A stretch of 64,000 nt of DNA, taken from the NCBI GenBank assembly GCA_001599595.1, contig BCHH01000012.1, positions 884,813-948,812 of the forward strand. The letters run 5' to 3'. Of this stretch, positions 11,876-22,700 are shown one piece after another. The stretch is from Beverwykella pulmonaria (taxonomy: Eukaryota > Ascomycota > Dothideomycetes > Pleosporales > Melanommataceae). The notes under the pieces are model-generated. The model did not search any database. It saw only the letters and a program-made list of their open reading frames with translations, and had not been told where the DNA came from. Position numbers and translations under genes: made by a program. The number at the start of each line of letters is the position of its first letter. Within the stretch, counting starts at the first letter, position 1.

Positions 11876-12452
11876 CTTGACTATAGGTTTCTCGAACCTC
11901 TGAAGTGAAATTTTGAGTGTAGTTATGTGTACTGTGAGATTGTGGAATGGTAATCATGTAATGGGTGCGCTTGTTGAGGCGGGGCATGAGTAGGTGGTGT
12001 TGCAAGATCTATACCAACGGAACATTAAAGTAAGTGCCCGAGACCGAAAAAACCAGAGACCCACCACAAGTTGTTTCATTTCTGTCATCAATGAACCCTA
12101 GGGATGACGGATAGTAGTCTCAGACATGGGTAAGGTCTGAAGTTGGCATTCAAGGCGTAGGCTCCGGTGGCAAAGCTATCGCATATAGGTCTAATACAAA
12201 TATCAACATCTCCGGCAATCATCAAAGAGAGGCGTGAACGGCGTAGCACATTAGCTATCATGTTATCAGCTTCATTAGGAAAGTGGATATGATTCGGTAC
12301 GTCTTAGCGCCGGCGCAGTGAACAGCGACACGGGTATGAAATGACAAAAAACCAGGATTGCAGCTCTGCAGCGCAGCCTCACATTGTAATTTCATACAGC
12401 CTTGCAAATAATTCCAAGAATTGATGGGAGTACATTACAAATCCTTTGCGGG
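11876..12452. other. Intergenic gap between the membrane-protein gene and the cyclase 3' end
   Basis: The gap is 577 bp. It holds the promoter of the rhodopsin-domain gene and the 3' flank of the cyclase. No gene or clear repeat is seen. Confidence 0.5.
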
Positions 12453-13373
12453 CTACTTTGCCGCGTTTGTCAAATCCTTCGCAACATACATGTCTGCATA
12501 CAGCTCTGTCACATATGCGAAGAGCTCTAGGCCCTTCCTGATTGTCTCGGAGTTAGTCCCACTTCTTCTGTGACTACCCTGATGAATTTCGTCCAGGAGA
12601 TTGGCCATTACCGACCTGGATGCTCGTCGTTCGTACTCCCCGAGATGCAATAGACTGCGTTTTAGCACATTGATTTCATTATTGAACGGATCCGTAGGGT
12701 TTTGTATGAGTTGACCCGAACGATGGCCAGGGTGAAACTCTGGGAAATTGATACTGTTCAGGTTGCCCTCCTGTTGATCTCGACTGATCGATGCATAATC
12801 ATTGAACAAACGGCTCATGACTGCGAGATGAGTGCAGAGATCGCTGGCTTTGTACTTCTCTTCTGGCGTTAAGAAACAGTCGCTTGCTTCTTTGGTACTA
12901 GTGGATGAACTGAGAAGGCAGCAGTAGAAAGCGAAAGATACCGGGCAAGATATATGTTGCGATGCTGTGGTCCGGGCCCAGGTATAGAAAGATGAACGCG
13001 GCGATGAGAAGATCGAGATTTCCATATCGGGTTTGCTGTTCGACTGACTTTGACAAAGCTGGGTGTTGTCTTCCATCTGCACAATGTGTGCTATCAGGAA
13101 ATCGTGAAGTTCTGTGCGGACCTGGGTGCGATCATATGGAGAGGCTGCTCGGACACTCGGACAGAGCAACACTTCCTTGACATAATTGGCGAGAACAGTA
13201 CAAATAGCCTCGATTCTTTCCGAACATTCAGATGTCTTCGGTTTTTCTGCCTTAGAAGGCCGAGTATCAAGAACAAGTGGTCTCTTCCTTTGAACGAAAG
13301 TCTCGGACTGTTTGGGGAGAATATCCTTGCTAATTCGCTGCTTGACCAATGCTCTCCCGGGAATGTCCAGAAG

Positions 13374-13381
13374 CGCGACAC
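13374..13381 (+). repeat. Target-site duplication, left copy (CGCGACAC)
   Basis: This is an 8-bp direct repeat identical to 14203-14210, immediately outside the terminal inverted repeats. An 8-bp duplication is characteristic of hAT-superfamily insertion. Confidence 0.88.
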
Positions 13382-14202
13382 CATCGTTCCCAATAGTCGG
13401 TCCGACTGTTAGTTACTGTTACTAACAGTCGGATTCCTGGGCAGTCGGTCAGTAAGGGGACCCCCCTCCGTAACTGACTGATGGATGAGGCTGTAGTTAC
13501 TGCAGTAACTGGCCTATACAGACTTTTTATTGGTGTTGCGGCTGGAGATGAGACCTGCCAAGGGCGCCGGTGATAAGCTGTGGAGATTTGATGCCGGATT
13601 CGTCAAATCTCCATAATAAACTCAACTCTCTCTCCTAGCCACAGCCCGAGACCCTTCAATATGAGGTCCTTCTTGACGTCCTAGAATCGTACGCCTCGTC
13701 ACCCGACGCTGTCGTCCCGCCGTCTCGAGAAGGCAAGGGCGACCTCGCCGACACCCTCTATGTCCTCCTCCATTGTTTTGTTGGGCCCAACGCCCTCAAC
13801 GCCCAAGGCTCCAGCCGAGTCGCTCTTGAAAACCTTCCCCTGCAAAGTGGGCCAGAACAACCGCGTTGAGTTCCCAGTGGAATGGGGCAATATACACTAC
13901 GCCAACAAGCCCCTGCTTGCGTCGCAGGTGGGATATTGGGTGCGGGACCTAAACGAGCTTACAGCTCACATCTTTGCTAGAGGGATATTTGAGGATATGG
14001 ACGAAAATTTGGGGTTTACGACTCCAGTTACTCCAGTAACTACACCCTTCAGTTACGGAGCTATTATGTAGTAAGCCGTTACGGTAGCCCTCAGTTACGG
14101 TACCCCCCTGTCCCCCCATCAGTCGGTCGGTCGGGCGAAGACGTTTAGTTACGGCTTCAAATGTATACAATAGTTACTAGTAACCGACTATTGGAAACGA
14201 TG
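13382..14202. mobile_element. hAT-like non-autonomous DNA transposon inside the diterpene synthase gene
   Basis: The element is 821 bp. The ends are inverted copies of CATCGTTYCCAATAGTCGGT, with one mismatch in 20. It is flanked by the 8-bp duplication CGCGACAC. The subterminal zones are packed with AGTTAC/GTAACT repeats in both orientations and with similar C/G-runs followed by CAGTCGGTC or its complement, as expected for transposase-binding arrays. There is no transposase-sized frame, so mobility would need a helper. The interior has two partial frames on the + strand. One (about 13638-13872) includes YEVLLDVLESYASSPDAVV. The other (13760-14071) includes VEFPVEWGNIHYANKPLLASQ. They overlap out of phase, like a decayed or captured gene. 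No family was recognised for them. Confidence 0.85.
13401..13433. repeat. Subterminal perfect hairpin in the hAT-like element
   Basis: Arms TCCGACTGTTAGT (13401-13413) and ACTAACAGTCGGA (13421-13433) are perfect 13-bp inverted copies with a 7-base loop. It sits directly inside the left terminal repeat. The right end lacks an equal hairpin but has TAGTTACTAGTAACC in the same place. Confidence 0.75.
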
Positions 14203-14210
14203 CGCGACAC
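14203..14210 (+). repeat. Target-site duplication, right copy (CGCGACAC)
   Basis: It is identical to 13374-13381 and marks the right edge of the inserted element. It encodes part of the residues just after the DEYME motif on the minus strand. Confidence 0.88.
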
Positions 14211-16333
14211 ATGACTCCATGTACTCATCGACAAGGAAGTCTAACATGGAAAATTTCATCATCTCCCATAAGAGCTTTGTTGGGAGGTTCAGACCTCGGA
14301 AGTTATTGACGAGGGTCCATGTTACCGGAATATACATCAGATACTTGTCCTTGAATCCATCGCGAGGAGGGAAAATGGCAGCTCGGCAAGATCGCAGTCG
14401 TGCAGAAAAGATTCCACCTTCCATGATACAAGCTTCGTATTTCCAAACTGGTTCCTCCGGCTCATGAATCATCTGGAAGAACTTTAGAAGACCCCGAGAG
14501 GTCTCTGGAGAAGGCTGGAACAGATCCGCAATCTCGTTACCCCAGGTCAATTCTTCTGATCTGGCATGGAGAGCTGCGATACAATATGCTTTGGACAGAG
14601 TCTGACATCCATATGTAATCTTCTCAATCCATAGATACTGACTGCTGTCCCAGGAAGGCTCCATGATGGTAAGATAGTCTCTTCCATCTTCTAAGATCGA
14701 ATCGAGTTGTGATAATATATCCTTAGACAAGGGAAGAGATCGAAGAGCGGAGCAAGTCAGAATATCGTATGCTACACTCTCTGGATATGGTCGTGTTGCA
14801 ACTTCGGAAAGCGAACTACTTCCGAACAAAACCCGGTTAAGCAGTTGGATGAGGACTACCACAACACGGTCTCGTATCAATGTTTCGGGTAGCAGTCGGA
14901 GGGACCCGAAGTCCCAGCATCGCAGCAGACGAGTGAAAGCTTGAGCCAAAAGCATGTTGGAGTATTTGGCTGACAGATTCTGTGTTAAGGGTTAGTATGC
15001 GTGCAAGGATCAATGTAGATCGGAGCTACAATTACCCATTTGTCAACCATGTTGTTCTCCCACCAGCAGTCACACAAGGAATTAGTGATCTTCCCTACAT
15101 CAGGCCAAAGCTCATCCATCTCAGGCGTGTCTAAAATGCAAAGTAGTGCATTGCAATTAGCACTAGGACTCAAGTTACGTTCTCCCAAGTAGGTCATCAT
15201 GTGTCCTTTCGGAGACATGAAGCTCGAGATCATTTGTTTAGGAGATGTTAGTCGACCTAGGGCATTTAGTATGTGGATAGCTTTGGCGCTATCGTCTGCA
15301 TCCGAAAGCATCCCCGAAGCTTTAATCCCACGTTAGTTAAATTATTGGCATCTGTAGATTTGGTGCTCACCGAAACCAATTGCGCCTTTGCTGCTTCGTA
15401 ACTTTGAGGCAATGACGCCTAGTGCTCGTGAAACGGTGGCATTCTGGAATAGCCGGCTTGAGAAGCCAGCCTGAACAAAGGTTGTCAAGACCTATAGTAT
15501 TTTATTTGTCAGTGATTGTCACAGGTAGGCTTGATAAGGAAGCTCACCCAAGTGAATTCAAAGATTTCGCATGGGAAGGCACTTGGAACCCCTCCCATTC
15601 CAGATCCTCCTCCGTGTTCAATGGCATCTCGAAGATAATGCTCCGCATCTTCGTCCCAGTCAGAGATATTAATGAGATATGCTGCGGTTGAAGAGGGAGA
15701 ACCGAGCATACTACCAGCGACTTTATGGTGGCGAAGTCTTGAGAAGTCGATTTTGCCTATAAACGCTTCTAAGGAATGAAGAGCTGTGGTCTGGTTAGGT
15801 CCGTAGAGCATCTCCTCCTTGAAATGCTTCAGCTTTTGAGAATTTAGGGATTCCAAAACAGGCTTTCCAGGGAATGTGAGCTCAACGCCATATGTTCGGA
15901 GCATCGACAAGAGCGCCGGAACAAGTATTTCGAATCCTACGTGCATAGAGGATGCCACATCCCAGCCATTCAGTGCATCTCGGAGAAAGGTCATGCCATA
16001 AGCTTTTCGTGATTCAAGATCGCTCTTGTCTGTGTCGGAAAGCTCTTCTTCTTTGCAAAGATGTTTCTCGATCGAGAGCAATGCCGCCATGGTATTCAGA
16101 ATGCCATCAATGACTGATGCGTGACTGGTCCAACCACTCTCACTGAGCTGTTCTTGAAGGATGTACTGGAAGCTCTCTGGGAATAGCCAGCTGCCATCTG
16201 GTTTTTCAATCATCGATACCCAGGCGGTATCATAGACGGACAATGTCCAGGACCCTTTGTATCTCGAAGTACATCCCAAGGAAACATGCTGGATCAGCTC
16301 CTTGGCCTTTTGTTCTATCTGATCTTGATCCAT

Positions 16334-16880
16334 GATGCAAAAGCCTAACAACGACGATTCACTACAAACGCACTGAGTTAAGATTCTTAATTGATGATGA
16401 AATTGAGCTGGCATACCTTGGGTGACTGGTGATTGGTCGTCTCGATGAATAAACTCGAAGCTGGTATGTTTTGGTGATTTTTGGAAAATATTACAATGTG
16501 ATTTATATGTACAAGAAGCCCATTTCACTGCTGCTCATAATAGACATCGGCTTTGAAACGCCGCAATGTCCAAAAGCATAAACGCTGTGATGATCTACGT
16601 CTTGCATTAGCCCTTATCTGCGCCACAGAGCATGCAATCGAGTGCCAGGGGTATTATTGGAAGGATTGACAGTTATGACAGGGCATGGGTACCTGGTCGC
16701 CCATATTGCGGCGAGTTCAACACATCGAGAACGGAGCGACCGAATCTGCTGGGCCACTTCAAACTCGGTGTCAGGCGAGGCGCATAGTTGCGATCTTTCT
16801 GTTAGCATAAGGCGTCTGCATTTTCTGCGCAAGAGGCGTTTACTCCGTACACGATTTGTCCTCTTTTTGAATTACCCACA
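16334..16880. promoter_or_regulatory. Bidirectional promoter region, diterpene synthase and MFS transporter
   Basis: This is a 547-bp head-to-head spacer, so the cyclase and exporter can be co-regulated. It holds the 9-mer ATTGCGGCG twice in opposite orientation (16559-16567 on the minus strand, 16705-16713 on the plus strand). The same 9-mer occurs at 10158-10166, in the gap upstream of the P450, and at 7333-7341, beyond the P450 3' end. A shared regulator site is a possibility only. Confidence 0.4.
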
Positions 16881-18961
16881 ATGAGCACCGTCAACTCAAC
16901 AGGTTCGATGAAGGCGGAGAATGTTAGTAACGAGATGAAAGATTTCGCACCCATCATAACAAAAGTTGCTTCGGCAAATATAGCGACAGAGGTAGTGACA
17001 AACTCTGAGCTAACGCACTACGATTACCCGAAAGGCATTGCGCTGGTCTCGACGCTCCTATCTCTTGCTCTGGGAACTTTCCTCATGGCATTGGACACCA
17101 CTATCATTACAGTAGCCATTCCAGAGATCTCAACGCATTTCAACGCGCTTGATCAGGTGGGATGGATTGGTTCGGCCTATCTAATCACACTGACAGCATT
17201 CCAACCAATTTCTGGGAATTTGTATAAGAACTTTGATCCGAAAATCACGTATTTGGTGTTCATTTTTATCTTCGAAGGCAAGTCACACCTAAATTCTATC
17301 CCATGTAATGTATAGTCCCTATAGGGTACTGATCTAACGTTTACATAGTTGGCTCGACCCTCTGTGCTGCGGCTCCATTAGCAGCAGTTTTCATCTTGGG
17401 TCGAGCTATTGCTGGAATCGGCGCGGCTGGCCTGATTCAAGGCGCACTAGGGATTATTACATACATTTCCCCACTGGAAAAACGTCCTTTGTACATGGCA
17501 GTTGTTATCAGCGTCTTTGGAATAACATCCAGCATGGGCCCAGTAGTCGGAGGAGTCTTCACTGATCGAGTTACGTGGCGGTGGTGCTTTTGGCTGTGAG
17601 TAATTCCATATGTGACGAACCAAAGTTTGACACCTGTAGAAACCTCCCCGTTGGCCTGATTGCCTTTGTATTAGTGATATACTCCCTGCAACTCAACCAC
17701 ATCGCCATCAACCCAGAGAGACAGCTTCAGCTGAAGACGAAACTAAAGAGAGTCGATCCGATTGGCATTATTCTACTCTTTGGGTTCGTGTCGTGCCTGT
17801 GTATCGCCCTACAGGATGGTGGTAACAACATCCCATGGAGCTCGCCTCGAGTGGTCGGGCTACTTGTCGGTTTCGGAGTTCTGAAAATATTGTTTTGGAT
17901 AACGCAATGGAGGTTAGGAGAGCATGCTCTAATTCCTGTGAAATTCCTGCGCCAACGAACTGTTGCGTTCGGCTCTTTGTTTCTGTTTTGCGACAATATT
18001 TCGAACTACATAGTAAGTATCGGCTAGTTCCTGTACGGTAACTTGGATAGAATTAACGCAAGTGCTATGCAGAAACTTTACTACCTACCTTTCTACTTCC
18101 AAGCTGTATTAAGCACATCGGCCATCAGCAGTGGAGTCAATTACATAGCACTGGCGGTACCCCAGTTTTTTGGGCTATTGCTATCAGGAGGCCTAGTCAC
18201 TGGCTACGGATATTTCGTATGTCATAAGCCCTGTTGCGGCCCAAAACCAATTGCTAATTAGAACCACATAGATGCCCGTGATATTAGTTGGCCAAGTCAT
18301 CTGTGTCATTGGGACTGGGCTCATGACCCGGATATCTACAACAACGTCAACTGCTGAATGGGCGGCGTTCTTAGCACTTACTGGTATTGGACTTGGAATG
18401 GGCATAAATGCACCTCACATTGCTATCCAAACTGTGATGGAAACGTAAGTATATCTAGACACTAATAGGGAATGGATAACTGCTCATACTTCTTAGTGAC
18501 ACCGATGTGTTCCTCGCAAACGGTGTTGCAACATTCTTCTCCCAGCTCGGCGGGTAAGTCCCTCCTCCCTTCCTTTTACTGTGTGTCTTCCGTCCCAGTC
18601 CTTATCCTAACCCAAAATTAGAACAATAGCAATCCCAATAGGTAATGCAATCCTCCTTAACAGCCTTGTATCCTACATTCCAAAATACACAAGCAACATT
18701 TCCGTACAGAACGTCATCCACGCTGGCCCATTAGCTCTCGACACTCTGTCACCCGACGGCGAGACCGTTCGGGGCATTCGTTTGGCTTATTCGAAGGCTA
18801 TACAACATATCATAATTTTTGCGCTGACAGTAGTTTGTGTGTCGGTCCCTGCTGCTATGGGGATGGAGTGGTTGAATATCAAGCAAGTTTCACGAGAAAG
18901 GGAGGATAGGAAGGGTACAGGACATGCTATTGACTCAGAAGAGGCGAACGAGGAAAAGTAA
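16881..18961 (+). CDS. MFS transporter, DHA2-type 14-TM drug:H+ antiporter-like
   Basis: Seven exons (16881-17277, 17349-17595, 17640-18012, 18073-18216, 18272-18444, 18497-18553, 18622-18961) agree in phase and encode 576 residues. A 55-residue hydrophilic N-terminus leads to the first helix, with the family motif LGTFLMALDTTIITVAIPEIS. GRAIAGIGAAGLIQGALGII, WRWCFWLNLPVG and GIGLGMGINAPHIAIQT follow. Toxin- and metabolite-efflux pumps of the TRI12/TOXA type share these. The protein should sit in the plasma membrane and export the cluster product (inference from position). The first intron uses a GC-AG pair (GAAG then GCAAGT), a minor but legitimate class. All domains look intact. Confidence 0.88.
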
Positions 18962-19796
18962 TTACCGGTATATGGTATGATTAGTCTGTCAATAAGCGCG
19001 AGACTCTCAACAACCCGGTGATGATATGACAAAGGAGAGCTTGGACATATCTTACCAATGTCTTACACAACTACAAATACGTGGTGATGTCAAAGATATC
19101 AGCAACTGTGCCCAGGATACGTAGGGTAGTCACACATCAAACTTTTATAAGCAATGAGGAATGCGCGACGTTAAATGAAACATGGTCTGTGAAATGCCTT
19201 GCGGTCGTCCAATGAAGGTCTAGTTCAATACTCAGCAATCATATACGCGTAGACAACGTCCAGCAGATGCAAAAGCCTCAGTTAGAGACAGGCAAGCGAA
19301 AAATGCGATAATCATGCCGCAATGTCCGGATTCTAGTCATCGTTGACCATGAAGCGGTCATAATTCTGTTCAAGTTCGACTTTAGTGGGTGGTATCTTTC
19401 CGTAACAAGCGGACAACTACTTCGAGCCTACGATGTCCTTCTTGACCGTACTATGCATTTTCAGTCCTTTGTCTTTTGTAACGACATGTTAGATAACATA
19501 CCCTTAGTGCCTTGAGACATTCAGATGTTCGGTCTCTCATCAACTTTCTGACATCCTCCTCGTGGTTGAATGAGTGAAGAGTTTTTCAATTGGCTAGTGA
19601 AAGGATAGTCATTTGCTTCATTCTTGACGTTCCATATTAGACAGTGCACCAAGAACATGCTTGGGACGCATTGATGAGAAAGAACTTATAAGCATAAGAA
19701 AGAGACGATTGTACAGTGATAGGGATAATGACCAGCTGAAGGGGGTATCTTAGGTTACATGTATTATACATTCTATCATGAATTTCATTCATCTCC
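18962..19796. other. Gene-free gap at the right edge of the diterpenoid cluster
   Basis: These 835 bp lie between the convergent MFS and helicase genes. No gene, tRNA or terminal repeat is seen. Confidence 0.5.
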
Positions 19797-22700
19797 TTAG
19801 ATTATCCTTCTTTCGTGACGACCGCCGTCATGAGCCCCGCCACGACCTTTAAACTGCTCCATTGAAGGAGGCTCTCGTCTTGCTCCCATATTCATATAAA
19901 GCTTGAAATCCTGGTCAATGATATGCGCCACAGCACTTGCGAATTGATCTCGTGTCGGATCATCTGCCAAAGTCTTCTGTGCAGCGAGGTCGGAGAGCGC
20001 ATGGGAGAGCATAGCATCCAGACCTAGGCGAAACTGTTGTACAATTCTGGCTGCCTGGTATGAACGGGAGGATTTAATGAAGAACGTCAGCCGGTCGCCG
20101 ATTGTCACTACATTGGTTGCATTTTTCAACTTCAATTCCCCACCAAACAGCGTCGCGATGAGTGGAGAGACTAAGCTCGTGTCACGCAGCATGATTTCGT
20201 TCGATTCGCTCAAGTGCCGACTGCCGAAACTAAGTATTGCAGGGCTGGGAAGTCTGCTTGTCTTTTCGTAGGCATCTCGAGACTTCCTAGCGCCAATAAA
20301 AGCATTCAGAGATGACCGCTGTATGAGAGCGCGAGACTCATTTTGGGTGCTGAAGAGAGGCGTGTCCAAGCGCCCAGTGTGAATAGCGAGGTTTCCACGA
20401 TGACCAGCAAGAACAAGTGCTCGGATGAGACTCGCATTGTTCGAATTCCTATTTAGTGATGCGTGGCCGCACTGGTGGGGGATTTTTTGTCTAGCACCCG
20501 ATATTGCTGGAATGACACCCACATTCTCTAGCAGAGTTTCAATCTCTCGCATCGTTCGGTTGATACTGTTAAAAGTGCCAAAATGGAGGTACCTTTGCTG
20601 GATGAACTGTGTAAAATCCATCGAACTCGACTTGGACGAAACGAGATTGTGCCGGGCCTCACGGAAAGCATTAATAGTAGTCAGAGGATCGCTATACGTT
20701 TCGTGTCCAAAAACCGCCCTTTCATAGTCTGCGGGCTTCTCGGAACCAAGAGGACGAGCGAAAAGGGATCGCTCATTGGCAGCCGCTCCAAGGATAAGGA
20801 GTGGGTCTAGACAGCGGAAAATGACTCCGAGGACAATCATCTTCCCAAGAGATGGATGTACGGGTAGCGATGCCAACAATCTTCCCAGGGGGGTAATATC
20901 CTCAGTTTCGGTCAAAGCCTCAATATCCTTCAAGTCCTGCACAGACGCATCGACGGCAACGGGATTCGGTGGCTGAATAGAGTCTGCAAGAAACTCCCCG
21001 ATGTTGTAATTCGAATGAGCCTTCACATCCAAACAGACTTCCATGAGGTCAGAGCGTAACATCTCAGGAAGTCCAATAGTTTCGAGCGAATCGTAGCGAG
21101 AGGATGAATACAATGCATAGTAGTTACCATGCTGAACTCGACCAGCTCTTCCAGCCCTTTGTCGCATATTTGACTTGCTTACCCAAACACACTGCAGCTT
21201 GGTGATCTGGACAAGCTGGTTGTATCGCTTCTCGCGAAGCTTTCCGGAGTCAACAACATGTTGGACATCCGGGATAGTAACCGACGTTTCTGCAATGTTG
21301 GTAGAGATAATGATCTTCCTGCAGCCATTAGGGACTGGATCGAAGATCTCATCTTGTTGGTCTTTAAGATTCGAATGCAGTTTGAAGATACGGAACTTGG
21401 AGGTATCTGAGAAATCAACCCCTAAGGGGTGTTGGAGAAGGAGGTTCTCCGTCGAAACAATCTCTTTCAGCCCAGGAAGAAATGCGAGAATGGCACCATC
21501 GGTCGTAGTACGGGCAATATGAGCGATGGTGGCGGCGACAAGAGAAACAGGAACGATGGCATCGTTCATACCTGTGGTAATATTACTACGTGTGTCTTGC
21601 CAGCTTGTTACTGTTGAGCCAGAATGCCCAGCCCCTGCTTCATCATTGAGATAGTCCATGGTGTCTCGATCTTTGAGTAAACGGAGGTCTTGCTTGGAGT
21701 AATTCTGTTCGAGTTCGCTGAGTATTGTCTGCAGATATTTCTCTTTGACAGGAAATGTTCGGCCAGGTACAGATATAGATGGGCAAGGCCCAAGCCGCCC
21801 GTCAATGCCCTTCTGTTGAAAATAGTTCGCGAAGAGTTCAGTGTCCATTGTCGCACTCATGAGAACTACGTTCGGTATTCTTTTATTCGACCGCTGCCTC
21901 TTTTCAATGATCTTCTTCAAAGTGATCATGAGGAAGTCTATTAGGATATCGCGCTCGTGAACCTCGTCAATGATTATATGAGATGCGGAGTCCATGACAT
22001 GATCAGGGTCATGTTGCAACTGCTTCAGCAGGATCCCAGTGGTGCAATAGGTCATTCGACCAGGTTCTCGAGATAACTTATGCTCGCCTTTAACGTGATA
22101 TCCAACAGTATCCCCGAGGGGTTCGTTCCGCTCTGATGCGACTCGGACTGCCACTGATTTGGCTGCAATTCTTCGCGGTTGAGTACAAATAATATCGACA
22201 TCAGCTCCGCGCTTCCTTAGGATTGCATCTTCGAGAATGATCTGCGGAACCTGTGTCGTCTTTCCACTTCCTGTGGCACCAACGACGATACTGAAAGTGT
22301 TGCTGTTGACGAGGTTCAGAACTTCATCTCGTCGCTGATTCATTGGCAGACCATCTTTCAGCTTCCGAGAGTCCTCTAGGCGAGAGTTTACTAAAAGGGC
22401 CTCATGACGCCGGAGTAGGTCGGCACTTCTACGATTCGCACTTTCCATGGAGCTATGCCTAAGGTGAAACGCGTTCCCCCAAGACCGCTCTAATGCAGAA
22501 TCACGAGTAGTTTTCGCGGACGCCGATTTCAAGAATAAACCCGAAGACCTCTCCATGTCATTCAACATGTCAGCAACAATATGGAAGTCGATTGGCCGGA
22601 TGGATTGTAGGATCTCGCCATCATTTCCCCTCTCCGCACGCTGAAAGTCATGTAATATCGAAGGATGTTTTTGTGCCAAAGATACGGCGGCTGTGAGATA

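Larger units (their letters stand above)
12453..16333 (-). pseudogene. Bifunctional ent-copalyl diphosphate/kaurene-type diterpene synthase, split by a transposon
   Basis: Exons 16333-15548, 15491-15371, 15319-15036 and 14979-12453 agree in phase (0, 1, 0). Without the 821-bp insert and one target duplicate the frame is 963 codons, the usual size of fungal CPS/KS (about 950). The class II half has SVYDTAWV near the N-terminus and the protonation motif DADD at residues 309-312. The class I half has DEYME at 648-652 (fungal kaurene synthases use DEFME-like forms) and NDYASISRDQQE near residue 847 as the second metal site. Substrate would be GGPP. The insert enters after codon 656 and brings an in-frame TAG, predicting a 660-residue product without the second metal site. 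No other lesion is visible. The exact product cannot be told from sequence (ent-kaurene, pimaradiene, aphidicolane and phyllocladane cyclases share this architecture). Confidence 0.88.

Noticed and set aside
13760..14071. 103-codon ATG frame inside the hAT-like element as an independent gene
   Set aside because: It overlaps a second protein-like frame in another phase and lies wholly within the element; treated as element interior.
13382..14202. The insert as an ordinary intron of the cyclase
   Set aside because: It has 20-bp terminal inverted repeats and an exact 8-bp target duplication, is more than ten times the size of neighbouring introns, and does not begin and end with splice signals at the duplication. 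Cryptic splicing within it cannot be excluded without RNA data.
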